Below are positions 29,147 through 38,265 of a DNA stretch of 64,000 bases, one piece after another (the first letter of the stretch is position 1; each line of letters begins with the position of its first letter). A program made the position numbers and the translations under genes. The notes under the pieces are model-generated. The model did not search any database. It was not told where the DNA came from and was given only the letters and a program-made list of their open reading frames with translations. Origin of the DNA: Candidatus Dojkabacteria bacterium UBA2022 (lineage in GTDB: Bacteria; Patescibacteriota; Dojkabacteria; SC72). Location of the stretch: assembly GCA_002335495.1 (NCBI GenBank), contig DDBW01000002.1, forward strand, positions 1-64,000, written 5' to 3'.

Positions 29147-29857
29147 TTATCCCTGTAAATGATTAATCAAATCCATTCTCTTCACACTAACTTTTGGATT
29201 TCTTGTAAGCATGAAAATAATCGCCTCTACCGACTCCTTTGAATCAAACATCCAAGGCTCATGAGTTGCATAGTCCATCCCGACCTTCTTAAAGAATTCA
29301 GTCTCCATTCCACCTGGATAAAATCCCATAACTCTTAAGTTTTTTCCATCAAACTCTTTTGCAAGAGCTTCCGTAAACGCCTGTACTCCCCACTTCAAAG
29401 CTGAGTAGACAGTGTGGTAATATCCCGAGGGAATTTCAACGCCTGCCACACTTGAGACGTTAAGAATTTGAGAAAAGTCAGATTTAAGTAAGGAAGGAAG
29501 AAGTAATCTAGTAGTAAGTATGGCTCCAGTAAGATTAGAATTTGTGAGAGTAGGGATATCCTCTGGCAATATATCGATAGTATCCCCTTCCTGCCACATG
29601 CCCGCGTTGTTAATCAAAATATCTAAACCTCCAAGCCCACCCATCTCCTTTATTAAATCAGTTTCGTTATTGAAATCGCACATTACAAAAGAATGCCCTT
29701 CCCCATCTAATAACTTCATTACACCATCTATTCTATCCTGGTTTCTTCCATGCACGATAATTTTGCACCCTAACTTAGAAAGTTCAATTGCAAGTTCCTT
29801 GCCAAGTCCCGACGTGGATCCGGTTACAAGTACTTTTTTTTCTTTTAAATCATACAT
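29147..29857 (-). CDS. short-chain dehydrogenase/reductase (SDR)
   Basis: About 236 residues, classical SDR. It has the NAD(P)-binding TGSTSGLGKELA near residue 11, CDFNNETD, INNAGM, catalytic Ser in NVSSVAG and the YSALK active-site pair. HGRNQDR after strand 2 suggests NADP preference. The PGGMETEF segment is the usual substrate loop. The ATG at 29857 is used, with AGGTG 9 bp upstream as ribosome binding site; a GTG four codons earlier is less likely. Substrate unknown. The gene follows the SpoU methyltransferase by 12 bp. Confidence 0.9.
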   Translation of the reverse strand: MYDLKEKKVLVTGSTSGLGKELAIELSKLGCKIIVHGRNQDRIDGVMKLLDGEGHSFVMCDFNNETDLIKEMGGLGGLDILINNAGMWQEGDTIDILPEDIPTLTNSNLTGAILTTRLLLPSLLKSDFSQILNVSSVAGVEIPSGYYHTVYSALKWGVQAFTEALAKEFDGKNLRVMGFYPGGMETEFFKKVGMDYATHEPWMFDSKESVEAIIFMLTRNPKVSVKRMDLINHLQG

Positions 29858-29869
29858 AAATATTAACAC

Positions 29870-30589
29870 CTATAATTTAGATTTATATAAAGCAATTCCA
29901 ACGGCAATAGAAAGGTTTAAAGAATCAATATCTTTATTATGTTCTATGTAAACAGGAGTACCGAATTGTTTAGCTTCCTCTGGCAACCCACTCCCCTCGT
30001 TACCGAAAACCAATGAGTGAGGATTTTCAAAAGTAACTTCCTCTAATTTTGTAGCCCCATCAAGCATAAACAAGTAATTCTTTCTATTTGGGAAAACTTT
30101 GTAGTAGTCATCTAGAGAATCAAAGTATTCAAAATTAATGGAGAACAGGGCTCCCATTGCAGATCTTACAATGGTTGGATCGAAAATATCGGCAGCAGGC
30201 TTTATTATAGCTAGATCCTTATACCCAAATCCGACCATGGTACGAATAATGGTACCAAGATTACCCATATTTCGAGGCTGAGCAAGCACCACATGATTCC
30301 TTCCTTCATCTATCTGAGTATCGTACTTCTTAAAAACTCCCATTGCATATGTGTTCTCTTTATATGCAATTTTATCTACAATCCAATCGTTAACTTCATA
30401 TTTAATCCCCTTCTCTTCGCAAAGAGAAACCACTTCATCAACCCCTTCGCTTCCAAAACCTTCTTTCTTTAAAACAATCTTAATTACTTTATCGCTATGG
30501 TATTTAAGTAGGTCAATAGTTGGATAAGTACCAAAGGTATAGGAGTATTCAAAATCCTTTTGATATCTCTTAAGTTTAATATCATTCAT
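29870..30589 (-). CDS. SpoU/TrmH-family RNA 2'-O-methyltransferase
   Basis: 239 residues. The C-terminal SPOUT knot domain has all three motifs: PRNMGNLGTIIRT (motif 1), SLVFGNEGSGLPEE (motif 2) and IDSLNLSIAVGIALYKSKL (motif 3). The N-terminal ~90 residues form a small substrate-binding domain. It would methylate a ribose in tRNA or rRNA with SAM; which site cannot be told, though the layout resembles TrmH/RlmB. It is the first gene of the 30.6-26.7 kb operon and has TATAAT 5 bp before its ATG. Confidence 0.9.
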   Translation of the reverse strand: MNDIKLKRYQKDFEYSYTFGTYPTIDLLKYHSDKVIKIVLKKEGFGSEGVDEVVSLCEEKGIKYEVNDWIVDKIAYKENTYAMGVFKKYDTQIDEGRNHVVLAQPRNMGNLGTIIRTMVGFGYKDLAIIKPAADIFDPTIVRSAMGALFSINFEYFDSLDDYYKVFPNRKNYLFMLDGATKLEEVTFENPHSLVFGNEGSGLPEEAKQFGTPVYIEHNKDIDSLNLSIAVGIALYKSKL

Positions 30590-30594
30590 AGTTA

Positions 30595-30600
30595 ATTATA
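30595..30600 (-). promoter_or_regulatory. -10 element (TATAAT) of the SpoU-SDR-ogg operon
   Basis: TATAAT on the minus strand ends 5 bp before the ATG at 30589, so the operon message would be leaderless. Confidence 0.5.
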
Positions 30601-30631
30601 TAACGAAAAGGAAAATATTGCCCAACGAGAA

Positions 30632-32089
30632 TTAGAAGTATTTACTCAATATCCTAAACTTCTCTTTCCATGTATATTGCTTCATCACTTTGTTGTATCC
30701 ACTATCCCCCATCTTCTTAAGAACATCTTTATTATTTAAAAGATACTCAATCTTTTGAGCCAGGAGGTTGGAGTCATCAAAAGGAAGGGTATATCCATCT
30801 TTACCGTTATCAATAACTTCATTAACAGCCTCAATATCACACCCTATTACAGCCTTTTTATACAACCATGCCTCAAGATATACAATGCCAAAGGATTCGC
30901 TTTTAGAGACCATTACAAAAAGATTACCAGCGTCAAAAAGATCCCACTTCTCTTGATCAGAAGGCCTTTCTAAAACAATACTATTATTTTTAACAAGCTC
31001 CGATTTCTCTTTCCAAAACTCTTCAAAAGCAATAGAGTTATTTCCGGCCAGAACAAGCTTAAACTTCTTCCCTTTCTCCCATAGAATCTCACTTGCGTTC
31101 ACCAAGTTATTAACTCCTTTAACGGCCTCACGAGCCCCTACAAAGAAAACAATTGGGGTCTCTCTCTCTATCCCGTTATTTTTCCTAAACCTCTCTCCAT
31201 CACCCACCAATACCTCCTCAGGTTCAACCCCTAATCCAACCTTCACAAATTTATTAACATCAATACTCCTATCTGATCTTTTTCTAAAAGGTTTTGTAAC
31301 AAGATGGGAGAGGAATATTGGTAGAGAAACAAGGGTTATAAATATTTTGGCTAAATAGAAGAGGATAGTTGGAGTACTGTTGGATATTTTAACCTCTTCT
31401 CGCCCTCCTCCCCTTCCAAAGTTGTCATATCCATATTTAACAACATCAGATGGGGAAACGGCCCCTTTGTATGTATCAAAGAAGTTGATCAGAGAGTTCT
31501 TCTCGGCATCAGTCTGTACAAATATTTTATCTGCACGATCATAGAACGGAAGGACTCTTGGATGAAAGTATTTATCTTCTAAAACATATTTTCCAGTTAC
31601 ATTGCTGTGCGCAAAAGGAGTTATGTATAACTTTGCCCCGGTTCTTTTGGCTAAGTTCATTCCAACATAGAAGAGGCTATTGTATGGCATGGCAGAAACA
31701 TGAATTATGTCGTATTTAGGGAGTTTAGAGTACCCCTTTAATAATTGGGCGTACATACCAATGCACATAGGAGGACTTCCCAAACATTGAAGGTGCCAGC
31801 TAGGCATATGCCACATCACATATCTAAATCCCTTGTTTATGAACACGTTATTAAGAAAGAAAGGACTTGTTTTAAACCTTCTAACATGAACTCCGTTTAT
31901 GTCCTCTTGTAAAAGTTCAACTTTTCCTCGCTTGGGATACCATAGGGCATCTGCTTCTAGAGCATCCGAGGTCCACACATCTACTTCATGACCATTTTTC
32001 ACACACCACTCTGCGAGTTTCTTTACGTATATTTCAGCTCCCCCATATGCTGGAGCATATCTTTGTGTAATAAAAAGAATTTTAGACAT
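30632..32089 (-). CDS. GT4-family glycosyltransferase with a hydrophobic insertion
   Basis: 485 residues, GT-B fold. The N-terminal domain begins KILFITQRYAPAYGGAEIYVKKLAEW, typical of GT4. The C-terminal domain has VFFVGAREAVKGVNNLV, LVLAGNN, and ESFGIVYLEAWLYKKAVIGCD with the E-x7-E motif for nucleotide-sugar binding. Between the two Rossmann domains lies an unusual hydrophobic stretch (TILFYLAKIFITLVSLPIFLS and following residues, ~245-275) that might bind the membrane. It probably builds a surface glycan or glycolipid. The gap to the pseudopilin gene upstream is 2 bp. Confidence 0.85.
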   Translation of the reverse strand: MSKILFITQRYAPAYGGAEIYVKKLAEWCVKNGHEVDVWTSDALEADALWYPKRGKVELLQEDINGVHVRRFKTSPFFLNNVFINKGFRYVMWHMPSWHLQCLGSPPMCIGMYAQLLKGYSKLPKYDIIHVSAMPYNSLFYVGMNLAKRTGAKLYITPFAHSNVTGKYVLEDKYFHPRVLPFYDRADKIFVQTDAEKNSLINFFDTYKGAVSPSDVVKYGYDNFGRGGGREEVKISNSTPTILFYLAKIFITLVSLPIFLSHLVTKPFRKRSDRSIDVNKFVKVGLGVEPEEVLVGDGERFRKNNGIERETPIVFFVGAREAVKGVNNLVNASEILWEKGKKFKLVLAGNNSIAFEEFWKEKSELVKNNSIVLERPSDQEKWDLFDAGNLFVMVSKSESFGIVYLEAWLYKKAVIGCDIEAVNEVIDNGKDGYTLPFDDSNLLAQKIEYLLNNKDVLKKMGDSGYNKVMKQYTWKEKFRILSKYF

Positions 32090-32091
32090 CC

Positions 32092-32532
32092 CTACTTAAT
32101 ATATTCTAATTTTCTACCTAGTTCTGCATTTGGGGCACATACAGTAACTCTTCCTTTGTCACTCTGAACGATATGATATCCTGTGTGTTCTCCGTCTTCT
32201 TTAGGATCAACTGGCATGAATTCCATATACTTATCGTTTACCAAAACGTCGAGGGTAACTTTCCCTTCACACTTATCGCTTTTATGCCGGCATATTTCAT
32301 ACTTAGCATCGGTACAATTATCAGATACAGGGATATTTCGAGGGAGAGTTCCGCTATTTGCTTTGGCATACTCTGTTATTCCTGCAACAATCTGAGACAT
32401 ATTTTCAATTCTAATGTTGTTCCTTTCATCGGCAAGTCTTCTTCCTGGATTTAGAAGGACTGTTGCAACAACGAGAATAAGGAGGGTGGCTCCAAGGAGT
32501 ATTAAGATAGTTTTTTGAGAGAGCTGTTTCAT
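32092..32532 (-). CDS. pseudopilin-like single-pass protein
   Basis: About 146 residues. One N-terminal membrane helix (TILILLGATLLILVVATVLLNP) runs into RRLADERNNIRIENMSQIVAGITEYAKANSGTLP, the long helix and YxxxNG-like turn typical of pseudopilins. The classical prepilin cleavage site (G/A-F-x5-E) is missing, since the helix starts SQKTILILL, so it may not be processed by PilD. Two Cys pairs (CTDAKYEIC and CEGK/CAPN) could form disulfides. ATG at 32532 is preferred over a TTG two codons earlier. Confidence 0.65.
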   Translation of the reverse strand: MKQLSQKTILILLGATLLILVVATVLLNPGRRLADERNNIRIENMSQIVAGITEYAKANSGTLPRNIPVSDNCTDAKYEICRHKSDKCEGKVTLDVLVNDKYMEFMPVDPKEDGEHTGYHIVQSDKGRVTVCAPNAELGRKLEYIK

Positions 32533-32592
32533 AAACAAAGTCTCAAATGTTAATAGTACATTCTACAGATATAGCAGAGGGAGGGCAACAGA

Positions 32593-33228
32593 TTATTTCT
32601 CCTTCCTATATTCAATATACGAAAATATAACTAAATATAAGGCTGATAATACAAATGGCGCTAGACCGACAAGCATTAAAGGTGATGATAGTAAGCCTAC
32701 GAGTACAAATATAGCGGAGAATTTAAAAAGCTTTGCAGCGAGTTTATGTGTACTATTCCACACCCTATCGCTACTTAGCGTCCAAGGTGTTCGAATCCCC
32801 ATAAACCAATTCATTTTTACGTTCTCCATTGCCAAAGCAATATTATATAGGAGACCTGAAAGTCCAAGAGAAAAGTATATATTTACAGGAATTTTTATAT
32901 CTATATTCCAAAGGAGCATTAAAAGATATAGTCCTAAAAAGAAAACTGATATATAGAGGACTAACTTCTCGTAAGAGTTTCTATACTCTTCAAAACTCTC
33001 TTTATTTGGATCTACCTTTGGAGCGATTATAAATATTGCGGAAAGAACCACAGAGATAATAGGTAGGAGAAATACTCCCCAGAACTTTCCCATAGTGCCA
33101 TCAACTTCTCCATTTATATTCCAGTGAGAGGAGATAGTGTCAGGAAGAAATGGGTAGAAAAGAATACCCACCACAAAAGATATAAAAGGTATGAGTAAAA
33201 GGTAAAGATCGTTTTTTCTAATTTTCAT
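32593..33228 (-). CDS. DUF1648/SdpI-family membrane protein
   Basis: 211 residues with six hydrophobic helices. The N-terminal part (FYPFLPDTISSHWNINGEVDGTM) is the DUF1648 motif, and the C-terminal WFMGIRTPWTLSSDRVWNSTHKLAAKLF is the SdpI signature. SdpI confers immunity to the SDP toxin in Bacillus, but homologues are widespread without a toxin. No toxin gene is adjacent. It lies 35 bp downstream of tRNA-Ser(CGA) on the same strand. Confidence 0.85.
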   Translation of the reverse strand: MKIRKNDLYLLLIPFISFVVGILFYPFLPDTISSHWNINGEVDGTMGKFWGVFLLPIISVVLSAIFIIAPKVDPNKESFEEYRNSYEKLVLYISVFFLGLYLLMLLWNIDIKIPVNIYFSLGLSGLLYNIALAMENVKMNWFMGIRTPWTLSSDRVWNSTHKLAAKLFKFSAIFVLVGLLSSPLMLVGLAPFVLSALYLVIFSYIEYRKEK

Positions 33229-33263
33229 ATCGATTGCGACTATAATTAAAATAGTATTCGAAA

Positions 33264-33356
33264 TGGCGGAGAGAGAGGGATTCGAACCCTCGATACCCTT
33301 TTGGGGTAAACCGCGTTTCGAGTGCGGCGCAATAGACCGGACTATGCGATCTCTCC
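33264..33356 (-). tRNA. tRNA-Ser (anticodon CGA), CCA encoded
   Basis: Acceptor strands GGAGAGA and TCTCTCC pair over 7 bp, with discriminator G and encoded CCA (33264-33266). The anticodon loop is CTCGAAA, anticodon CGA at 33318-33320, with an A-C mismatch at 31-39. The long variable arm is typical of tRNA-Ser. It reads UCG. Confidence 0.97.
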
Positions 33357-33407
33357 ATTACTAGAGAGATTATACCTTCAAAATAGAAATATATGTACTC
33401 TATAAAT

Positions 33408-35273
33408 CTATTTTACAAACAGATATCCTGACACATAGTTTATAGATTCAACCTTCTCTCCTTTTGGATCTAAACTATATCCAATCGAACTAATTACAAA
33501 TACACTATCACTAGATCTAAGAGTCATAAGCTCCGGGTTCACCGTATAGTAAGTATTTCCTCCCGCTTCTTTTTCAAGATAAACTCCTTCAAATTTTGGA
33601 TTATTATAGAAAGGAGTAGTGGAGAAAGAATCACTATCTACATCAATCTTTGTTACAGTATAAGTATTTCGGAAGAGTTCAAACTCATTACCATCATAGG
33701 AATCGTAAGGAATATTATCTATATAGAGGACTGATTTATATCCATCAGGAAATGGTACAGATGTGGAATCCAAATTAACAGAGACATAGCGCTGTTGAAT
33801 AATAGGATTTGAATAGTCAGTATCGTTAAAGTAGAGCTCGCTGAAATTATAATGACTTAGATAAGTAGAATCCAGAGAAAGAACCTTAGCATAACCAAAA
33901 GAATTTATTGTAACCTTATCTAGAACCTCCTCTGACCAATACTCTTTCAACTCCCCAACTCCGCTATATCCATTTACTAAATTGGTAGCATCCCCCATTA
34001 GCATTCCATTCCCTTCCACCTTATTTCTCTCAGCCCTTCCTATCTTTCCATCAACATAAATTCCTTCTTCTTTTGCAATTTCAATAATTCTAGCAATCTG
34101 AGATTTTTCAGCCCAATAGAAAGATGTGAATGGAAGATAGAAGGATGCAAAAATAACAGATAACAATGCAAATACGATGTATTGCGGCTTGGAGGATTTA
34201 GAAAGTAGCAAATACACACTTGTCCCTATAAACCAAAGAATAATAGCCATAAGAACAAACCTGTTAACAGTAATTCCATAGGCATCAATTCTCAGATAAA
34301 GGGAGTATACCCAGAATAACAATGTTGGGACAGAAAGTGCTGATGTAATCCTCGTAAACAATCTCTTGAACTTAGCATCTCCCGAATCATCCTTAACTCC
34401 GTAAAAGGTAATAACTCCTGCATAGATCATTCCGTGTAAGGCAATGATGATGAATGTAGCTTCGTTTGCAGGCCACTCTTCTCTGAATGGGAAACTGAAA
34501 ATATATGGATACAAAATTACGACATAAATCGCGATGAGAGGAGTCAAAATGTACTTCACTAGAATGGAAAGATACTTTGGAAGATCTATAAGCTCTGTAA
34601 CTTTTCTAAAATCATATACGTCATGAAGGAAATGAAGAGGTGCAACAAGGACGTAGCTGAATACCATAATAATAAAATACTGGTTATCAAAGAAGGTAAT
34701 ACTCCAGAAAGTATCCAGAGCTAATAAAGCAAGAGAGAGACCGATGTAAATGGCAATTGAATATAGGATAGAAACAGACGCTCTAAAAACCGTCGTTATG
34801 TAGAAGTTCCACCAATCTCTAGATCCACCGTCTTTGATAAACGGTACAGAGAAAACAGAAAGGAAAGATACAAGAACCAGAATTAATAATCTATAAACAT
34901 TACCAGTGAAAGAGGTTGATATATATTCATAGGATTGTATGTTTATTGTTATTAGAGAAGCAGCAATACTTCCCACCAAGGCTAACACTCCTGCATAGAA
35001 CAAAACTTTCTTTACAAGGTCTAAATTAAGCTTTTCACTTGTCAATTGAACCGTTATGGAACTAAATATGAGGGAAACATTTCCCATCAATATTAATCCC
35101 AAAAGATAAGTATCTTTCTCATTCGTATAAGATTTGAAATGAGGATGTTCGATAAGAATACAAAGGCCAATGAACTCAATAATAATCAAAACAGTTGTAA
35201 CGGGAAACCTACTAAATAAAGCTCTTACACCGCTAATAAAGGAATCTCTTAAAGTTTGAAGGGATAATTTCAT
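33408..35273 (-). CDS. DUF4153-type polytopic membrane protein
   Basis: 621 residues. The first ~390 form about eleven membrane helices, including RASVSILYSIAIYIGLSLALLALD and VVILYPYIFSFPFREEWPANEATF, which match DUF4153 proteins. The last ~220 residues are a soluble, probably extracytoplasmic domain with repeated Tyr/Asp/Ser-rich strands and no recognised family. A similar layout occurs in other bacteria as uncharacterised envelope proteins. The 51-bp gap to the tRNA-Ser gene holds nothing recognised. Confidence 0.75.
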   Translation of the reverse strand: MKLSLQTLRDSFISGVRALFSRFPVTTVLIIIEFIGLCILIEHPHFKSYTNEKDTYLLGLILMGNVSLIFSSITVQLTSEKLNLDLVKKVLFYAGVLALVGSIAASLITINIQSYEYISTSFTGNVYRLLILVLVSFLSVFSVPFIKDGGSRDWWNFYITTVFRASVSILYSIAIYIGLSLALLALDTFWSITFFDNQYFIIMVFSYVLVAPLHFLHDVYDFRKVTELIDLPKYLSILVKYILTPLIAIYVVILYPYIFSFPFREEWPANEATFIIIALHGMIYAGVITFYGVKDDSGDAKFKRLFTRITSALSVPTLLFWVYSLYLRIDAYGITVNRFVLMAIILWFIGTSVYLLLSKSSKPQYIVFALLSVIFASFYLPFTSFYWAEKSQIARIIEIAKEEGIYVDGKIGRAERNKVEGNGMLMGDATNLVNGYSGVGELKEYWSEEVLDKVTINSFGYAKVLSLDSTYLSHYNFSELYFNDTDYSNPIIQQRYVSVNLDSTSVPFPDGYKSVLYIDNIPYDSYDGNEFELFRNTYTVTKIDVDSDSFSTTPFYNNPKFEGVYLEKEAGGNTYYTVNPELMTLRSSDSVFVISSIGYSLDPKGEKVESINYVSGYLFVK

Positions 35274-35340
35274 TTACTATATAAATAACAACTATTTATT
35301 TACATAGTATCACTATTAGGCATATTCCGGAATATGAAAC

Positions 35341-36033
35341 CTACAACTTTTCAAATGGTATATATTCTCCAAAGTTCATCTGATTCAACCTACTCCATTT
35401 TCTCATATCCTTATACTCCAACTTATCAGCTAGTAATACAAACAATGCTTTTACATCCTTCTCATCCAATAGCATAAGAAGACGACCAGGAAATCTAAGC
35501 TTAGTTTCAACCGCTAACATATACTGCCCTTCTCTCTTTGAGAACCAGAAAGAATCTAAAACCAACCATTCATAAAGACTTCCCATAGATTCAATACCCT
35601 TGGTGTTAATCTGATGAGTCACAATAGCTGGAGGAGTAGTACCTAAAACATAGAAAAGGAACAATAACGCAATTATAGAAGCCATTAAACCGTAGTGACC
35701 AAGAACAGCCAGATACATAATAAAGAGAAGCATAACCCCAGTAATAATTAAGAACATCTTAGGATTAAAGGGCTGATTAAACCGCATAGGAGCTTCCCAT
35801 TCAAACAACTTTATCTTCTGAACAACCTTCTTCTCTACATCCGCCTCGACCTTAGCCTCTCCCTTTACAACGCTCTTTCTCTTTAATTCAATCTGCTTTT
35901 CTTTTGCCTTTTTAGCAAGTTTCTCAACCTCTTCCTCTCTCTTTCTTAATTCAAGCTCCCCAGAAAGAACTTTAGCAATATCACTAAGCTCATCTGCAAG
36001 AGAAATTTTCTTCTTTACCTTTGATTTAGCCAT
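35341..36033 (-). CDS. membrane protein with N-terminal Lys/Glu-rich coiled region
   Basis: 230 residues. The first ~75 are a highly charged helix (EELRKREEEVEKLAKKAKEKQ style), followed by two close membrane helices (MFLIITGVMLLFIMYLAVLG and GLMASIIALLFLFYVLGTTP). A ~90-residue cytoplasmic domain follows with HQINTKGIESMGSLYEW and FWFSKREGQYMLAVETKLRFPGRL. Proteins of this pattern recur in Patescibacteria near pilus and envelope genes, with no known function. The next gene starts after 6 bp. Confidence 0.65.
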   Translation of the reverse strand: MAKSKVKKKISLADELSDIAKVLSGELELRKREEEVEKLAKKAKEKQIELKRKSVVKGEAKVEADVEKKVVQKIKLFEWEAPMRFNQPFNPKMFLIITGVMLLFIMYLAVLGHYGLMASIIALLFLFYVLGTTPPAIVTHQINTKGIESMGSLYEWLVLDSFWFSKREGQYMLAVETKLRFPGRLLMLLDEKDVKALFVLLADKLEYKDMRKWSRLNQMNFGEYIPFEKL

Positions 36034-36039
36034 GACTAA

Positions 36040-36405
36040 TCATATAACAGTTAATAGGATAATAACAAGTAATAGGGCAAGAAAACTCCATGGAAAGATT
36101 AAAATACCTAATATATGGAGAATTAGCCCAACTACTAAACTAGAAGCAACTATAATCCCCCACTTCAAGGCAATTCCATGATGAGGAAAATCACTCCATC
36201 CAAAAGCTAGAAATTTCTGAAGGAGAAAAATAACAAGAGAAATTAGAGATTGAACTAAAACAAACAGTAGAATTAAAACGGTAGAAACGTTATAGAGATT
36301 AATAGATCCATTTGTAAGAGGAAGGAAATAATCAAGAGATAGCAAATATATCAGAAGGGTAACAGAGAAGAGAAAGAGAACTCCTTGTATAAATAAGAAT
36401 TTCAT
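36040..36405 (-). CDS. small four-helix membrane protein
   Basis: About 121 residues, almost entirely hydrophobic, with four predicted membrane helices and no motif. ATG at 36405 is used; a TTG three codons earlier is possible. It lies 7 bp upstream of the coiled membrane protein gene, so the two probably work together or are at least cotranscribed. Function unknown. Confidence 0.6.
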   Translation of the reverse strand: MKFLFIQGVLFLFSVTLLIYLLSLDYFLPLTNGSINLYNVSTVLILLFVLVQSLISLVIFLLQKFLAFGWSDFPHHGIALKWGIIVASSLVVGLILHILGILIFPWSFLALLLVIILLTVI

Positions 36406-36481
36406 ATGTAACAAAATATAGGTCTTTAAGCTCTTTAACTCTAAGAATAATCTAATAAATATAATTTATTATAACTATTCT

Positions 36482-37141
36482 ATGAATATTTTAATTATAG
36501 AGGATTACCCAACAGTTGCCCAGATAACTAAAAATATACTCAGTACTAATAACTTCAATGCAACTGTTAAAAAATCTGAAGAAATAAGTGATCTGGATCT
36601 TAAAACGAACCTATACGACATTATAATCGTTGACGTGAATCTACCCAAAGGAAGAACGATTGAGTACCTAAAGATAGTAAACAAATGCGAAAGAGCCCCA
36701 TTAGTAATGGGGCTCTCAAGTAAGGCGACATGGAAGGAAAAAGTAGAGGTTTTAAATATGGGAGCCGATGATGTTATCGATTACCCATATGCAATCGCTG
36801 AGCTGCTTGCTCGAATAAACTCGTTACAAAGAAGGCCTAAACAGAAAGAAAATAAATATCTTAGATATAGAGATTTCAATATAGATACAGACATGAAATA
36901 TGTAACAAAGGATAATCAGGAAGTGCCTTTAAGAAGACGTGAGTACACCCTCCTTGAATATTTAGTAAAAAACAAGAATAGATTAATAAGTAGAAATGAA
37001 CTTCTCGACAAAGTATGGGATTATAGAAAAATGACAACATCGAATACCGTAGATGTTCATGTGAAAAGATTGCGAGATAAACTAGCAGACAAAGACGCGA
37101 TACAAACTGTACATGGGTTTGGGTATGTAGCCAAAGATTAG
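36482..37141 (+). CDS. OmpR/PhoB-type response regulator with altered receiver
   Basis: 219 residues. The receiver domain has the acidic pair in IIEDYP, phospho-acceptor Asp in IIIVDVNLPKG, and the Ser/Thr switch in GLSSKAT. The near-invariant Lys of the K-P motif is replaced: the strand reads VIDYPYAIAELLARI. The C-terminal winged helix (LRRREYTLLEYLVKNKNRLISRNELLDKVW, then TVDVHVKRLRDKL and VHGFGYVAKD) is a typical Trans_reg_C. Loss of the Lys may weaken phosphorylation control. No kinase is adjacent; an orphan kinase lies at 41.6 kb. The stop overlaps dnaN by 4 bp. Confidence 0.88.
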   Translation: MNILIIEDYPTVAQITKNILSTNNFNATVKKSEEISDLDLKTNLYDIIIVDVNLPKGRTIEYLKIVNKCERAPLVMGLSSKATWKEKVEVLNMGADDVIDYPYAIAELLARINSLQRRPKQKENKYLRYRDFNIDTDMKYVTKDNQEVPLRRREYTLLEYLVKNKNRLISRNELLDKVWDYRKMTTSNTVDVHVKRLRDKLADKDAIQTVHGFGYVAKD

Positions 37142-38265
37142 AGCATCATAGGCATAATAAGGTGGATGAAATTATCATCCCCTTTTATCTTGAAGACCCC
37201 AGGTTTAACAGATTCAGTACATTCAAGAAGAATCTCTTCGCCATCGAGATTATTAAACATATCACCTAAAAATCTAGCACTAAAGGCAATTTTAAGAGAC
37301 TCACCCTCTAATACTCCCGATAAAACACTTCTGTTACTACCGACCTCTGACTGAGAAGCAGACAAAGCTACTTCATTTTCAGTAGGATTCAAATCAAGAA
37401 TAATTTTATTCCCTAAAACACTTCTCGCAATAATATTGGTAACCTTCAAGGCATTTGAAAACTCATCCTTTCTAGCAACAGCCTGAGTTTTGTAACCAGT
37501 AGGGATAATCTGTCGATATTCAGGATATTGACCGTCAATAAGTCTAGAAACAATATCTACATCTCCAAACCTAAATATAACTTGATTTCTATCCTCCATA
37601 ATATAGAGATTTATAAGATCTTTAGCATCGAGTCCCATCTCAGAAACAACAAAGGCAAGCTCTTGCAAAGCTTTAACAGGAACTAGAAGATTCACATTTT
37701 TAACAGACTCTTCTTTTATTTTGATAGTTTGCTTGGAAAGCCTTAAACCATCAGCTGCAACAAAAGAAACATTCTTTCCTTCTATTTCGATTCGAACTCC
37801 TGTCAAAACAGGTTTAACATCATCAGAAGCCGCAGCAAAGGCAACTCGCTTAACAGAAGTAAGAAGATCTTCCTGAGAGATTTTAAGAACTGGAGCCTCT
37901 TTATCAATAGTTACAACATTAGGGTAATCATCAGAAGGAATAGTATGAAATTCAGCATTATTATTAACGGTTGAGACAACAACCATATGCTTATCAAAAG
38001 TAACATCAACTTTCTCAGAAGGAATACTATTAACAAACTCAGTGAGCTGTTTAGCTGGGACAGTCACCTTACCCTCTGTCTGGACATCAGCTCCAATCCA
38101 AGTATTAATTCCAATTTCTAAATCAGTAGCAGTTAGATGAACCTTTCCTCCTTTAGCTTCAAATAGGATATTGTTCAAAATAGGAAGTCCTGGTTTTGAG
38201 TTCACAACTCTACTAACAATATTCAAGTACTTGGCAAATGTATCCTGATTGCATGAGAACTGCAT
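37138..38265 (-). CDS. dnaN: DNA polymerase III beta subunit (sliding clamp)
   Basis: 375 residues, normal length for three clamp domains. Characteristic segments are LPILNNILFEA, LTATDLEIGI, VTVPAKQLTEFV, DYPNV, GQYPEYRQIIP and a C-terminal FKIKGDDNFIHLIMPMML. The M-P-M hydrophobic cleft residues at the end bind polymerase peptides. The position next to dnaA is the classical replication-start arrangement. AAGGGAT lies directly before the ATG. Confidence 0.97.
   Translation of the reverse strand: MQFSCNQDTFAKYLNIVSRVVNSKPGLPILNNILFEAKGGKVHLTATDLEIGINTWIGADVQTEGKVTVPAKQLTEFVNSIPSEKVDVTFDKHMVVVSTVNNNAEFHTIPSDDYPNVVTIDKEAPVLKISQEDLLTSVKRVAFAAASDDVKPVLTGVRIEIEGKNVSFVAADGLRLSKQTIKIKEESVKNVNLLVPVKALQELAFVVSEMGLDAKDLINLYIMEDRNQVIFRFGDVDIVSRLIDGQYPEYRQIIPTGYKTQAVARKDEFSNALKVTNIIARSVLGNKIILDLNPTENEVALSASQSEVGSNRSVLSGVLEGESLKIAFSARFLGDMFNNLDGEEILLECTESVKPGVFKIKGDDNFIHLIMPMML

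Noticed and set aside
32593..33228. SDP-type toxin immunity system
   Set aside because: Only the SdpI-like gene is present; no toxin or export genes are adjacent.
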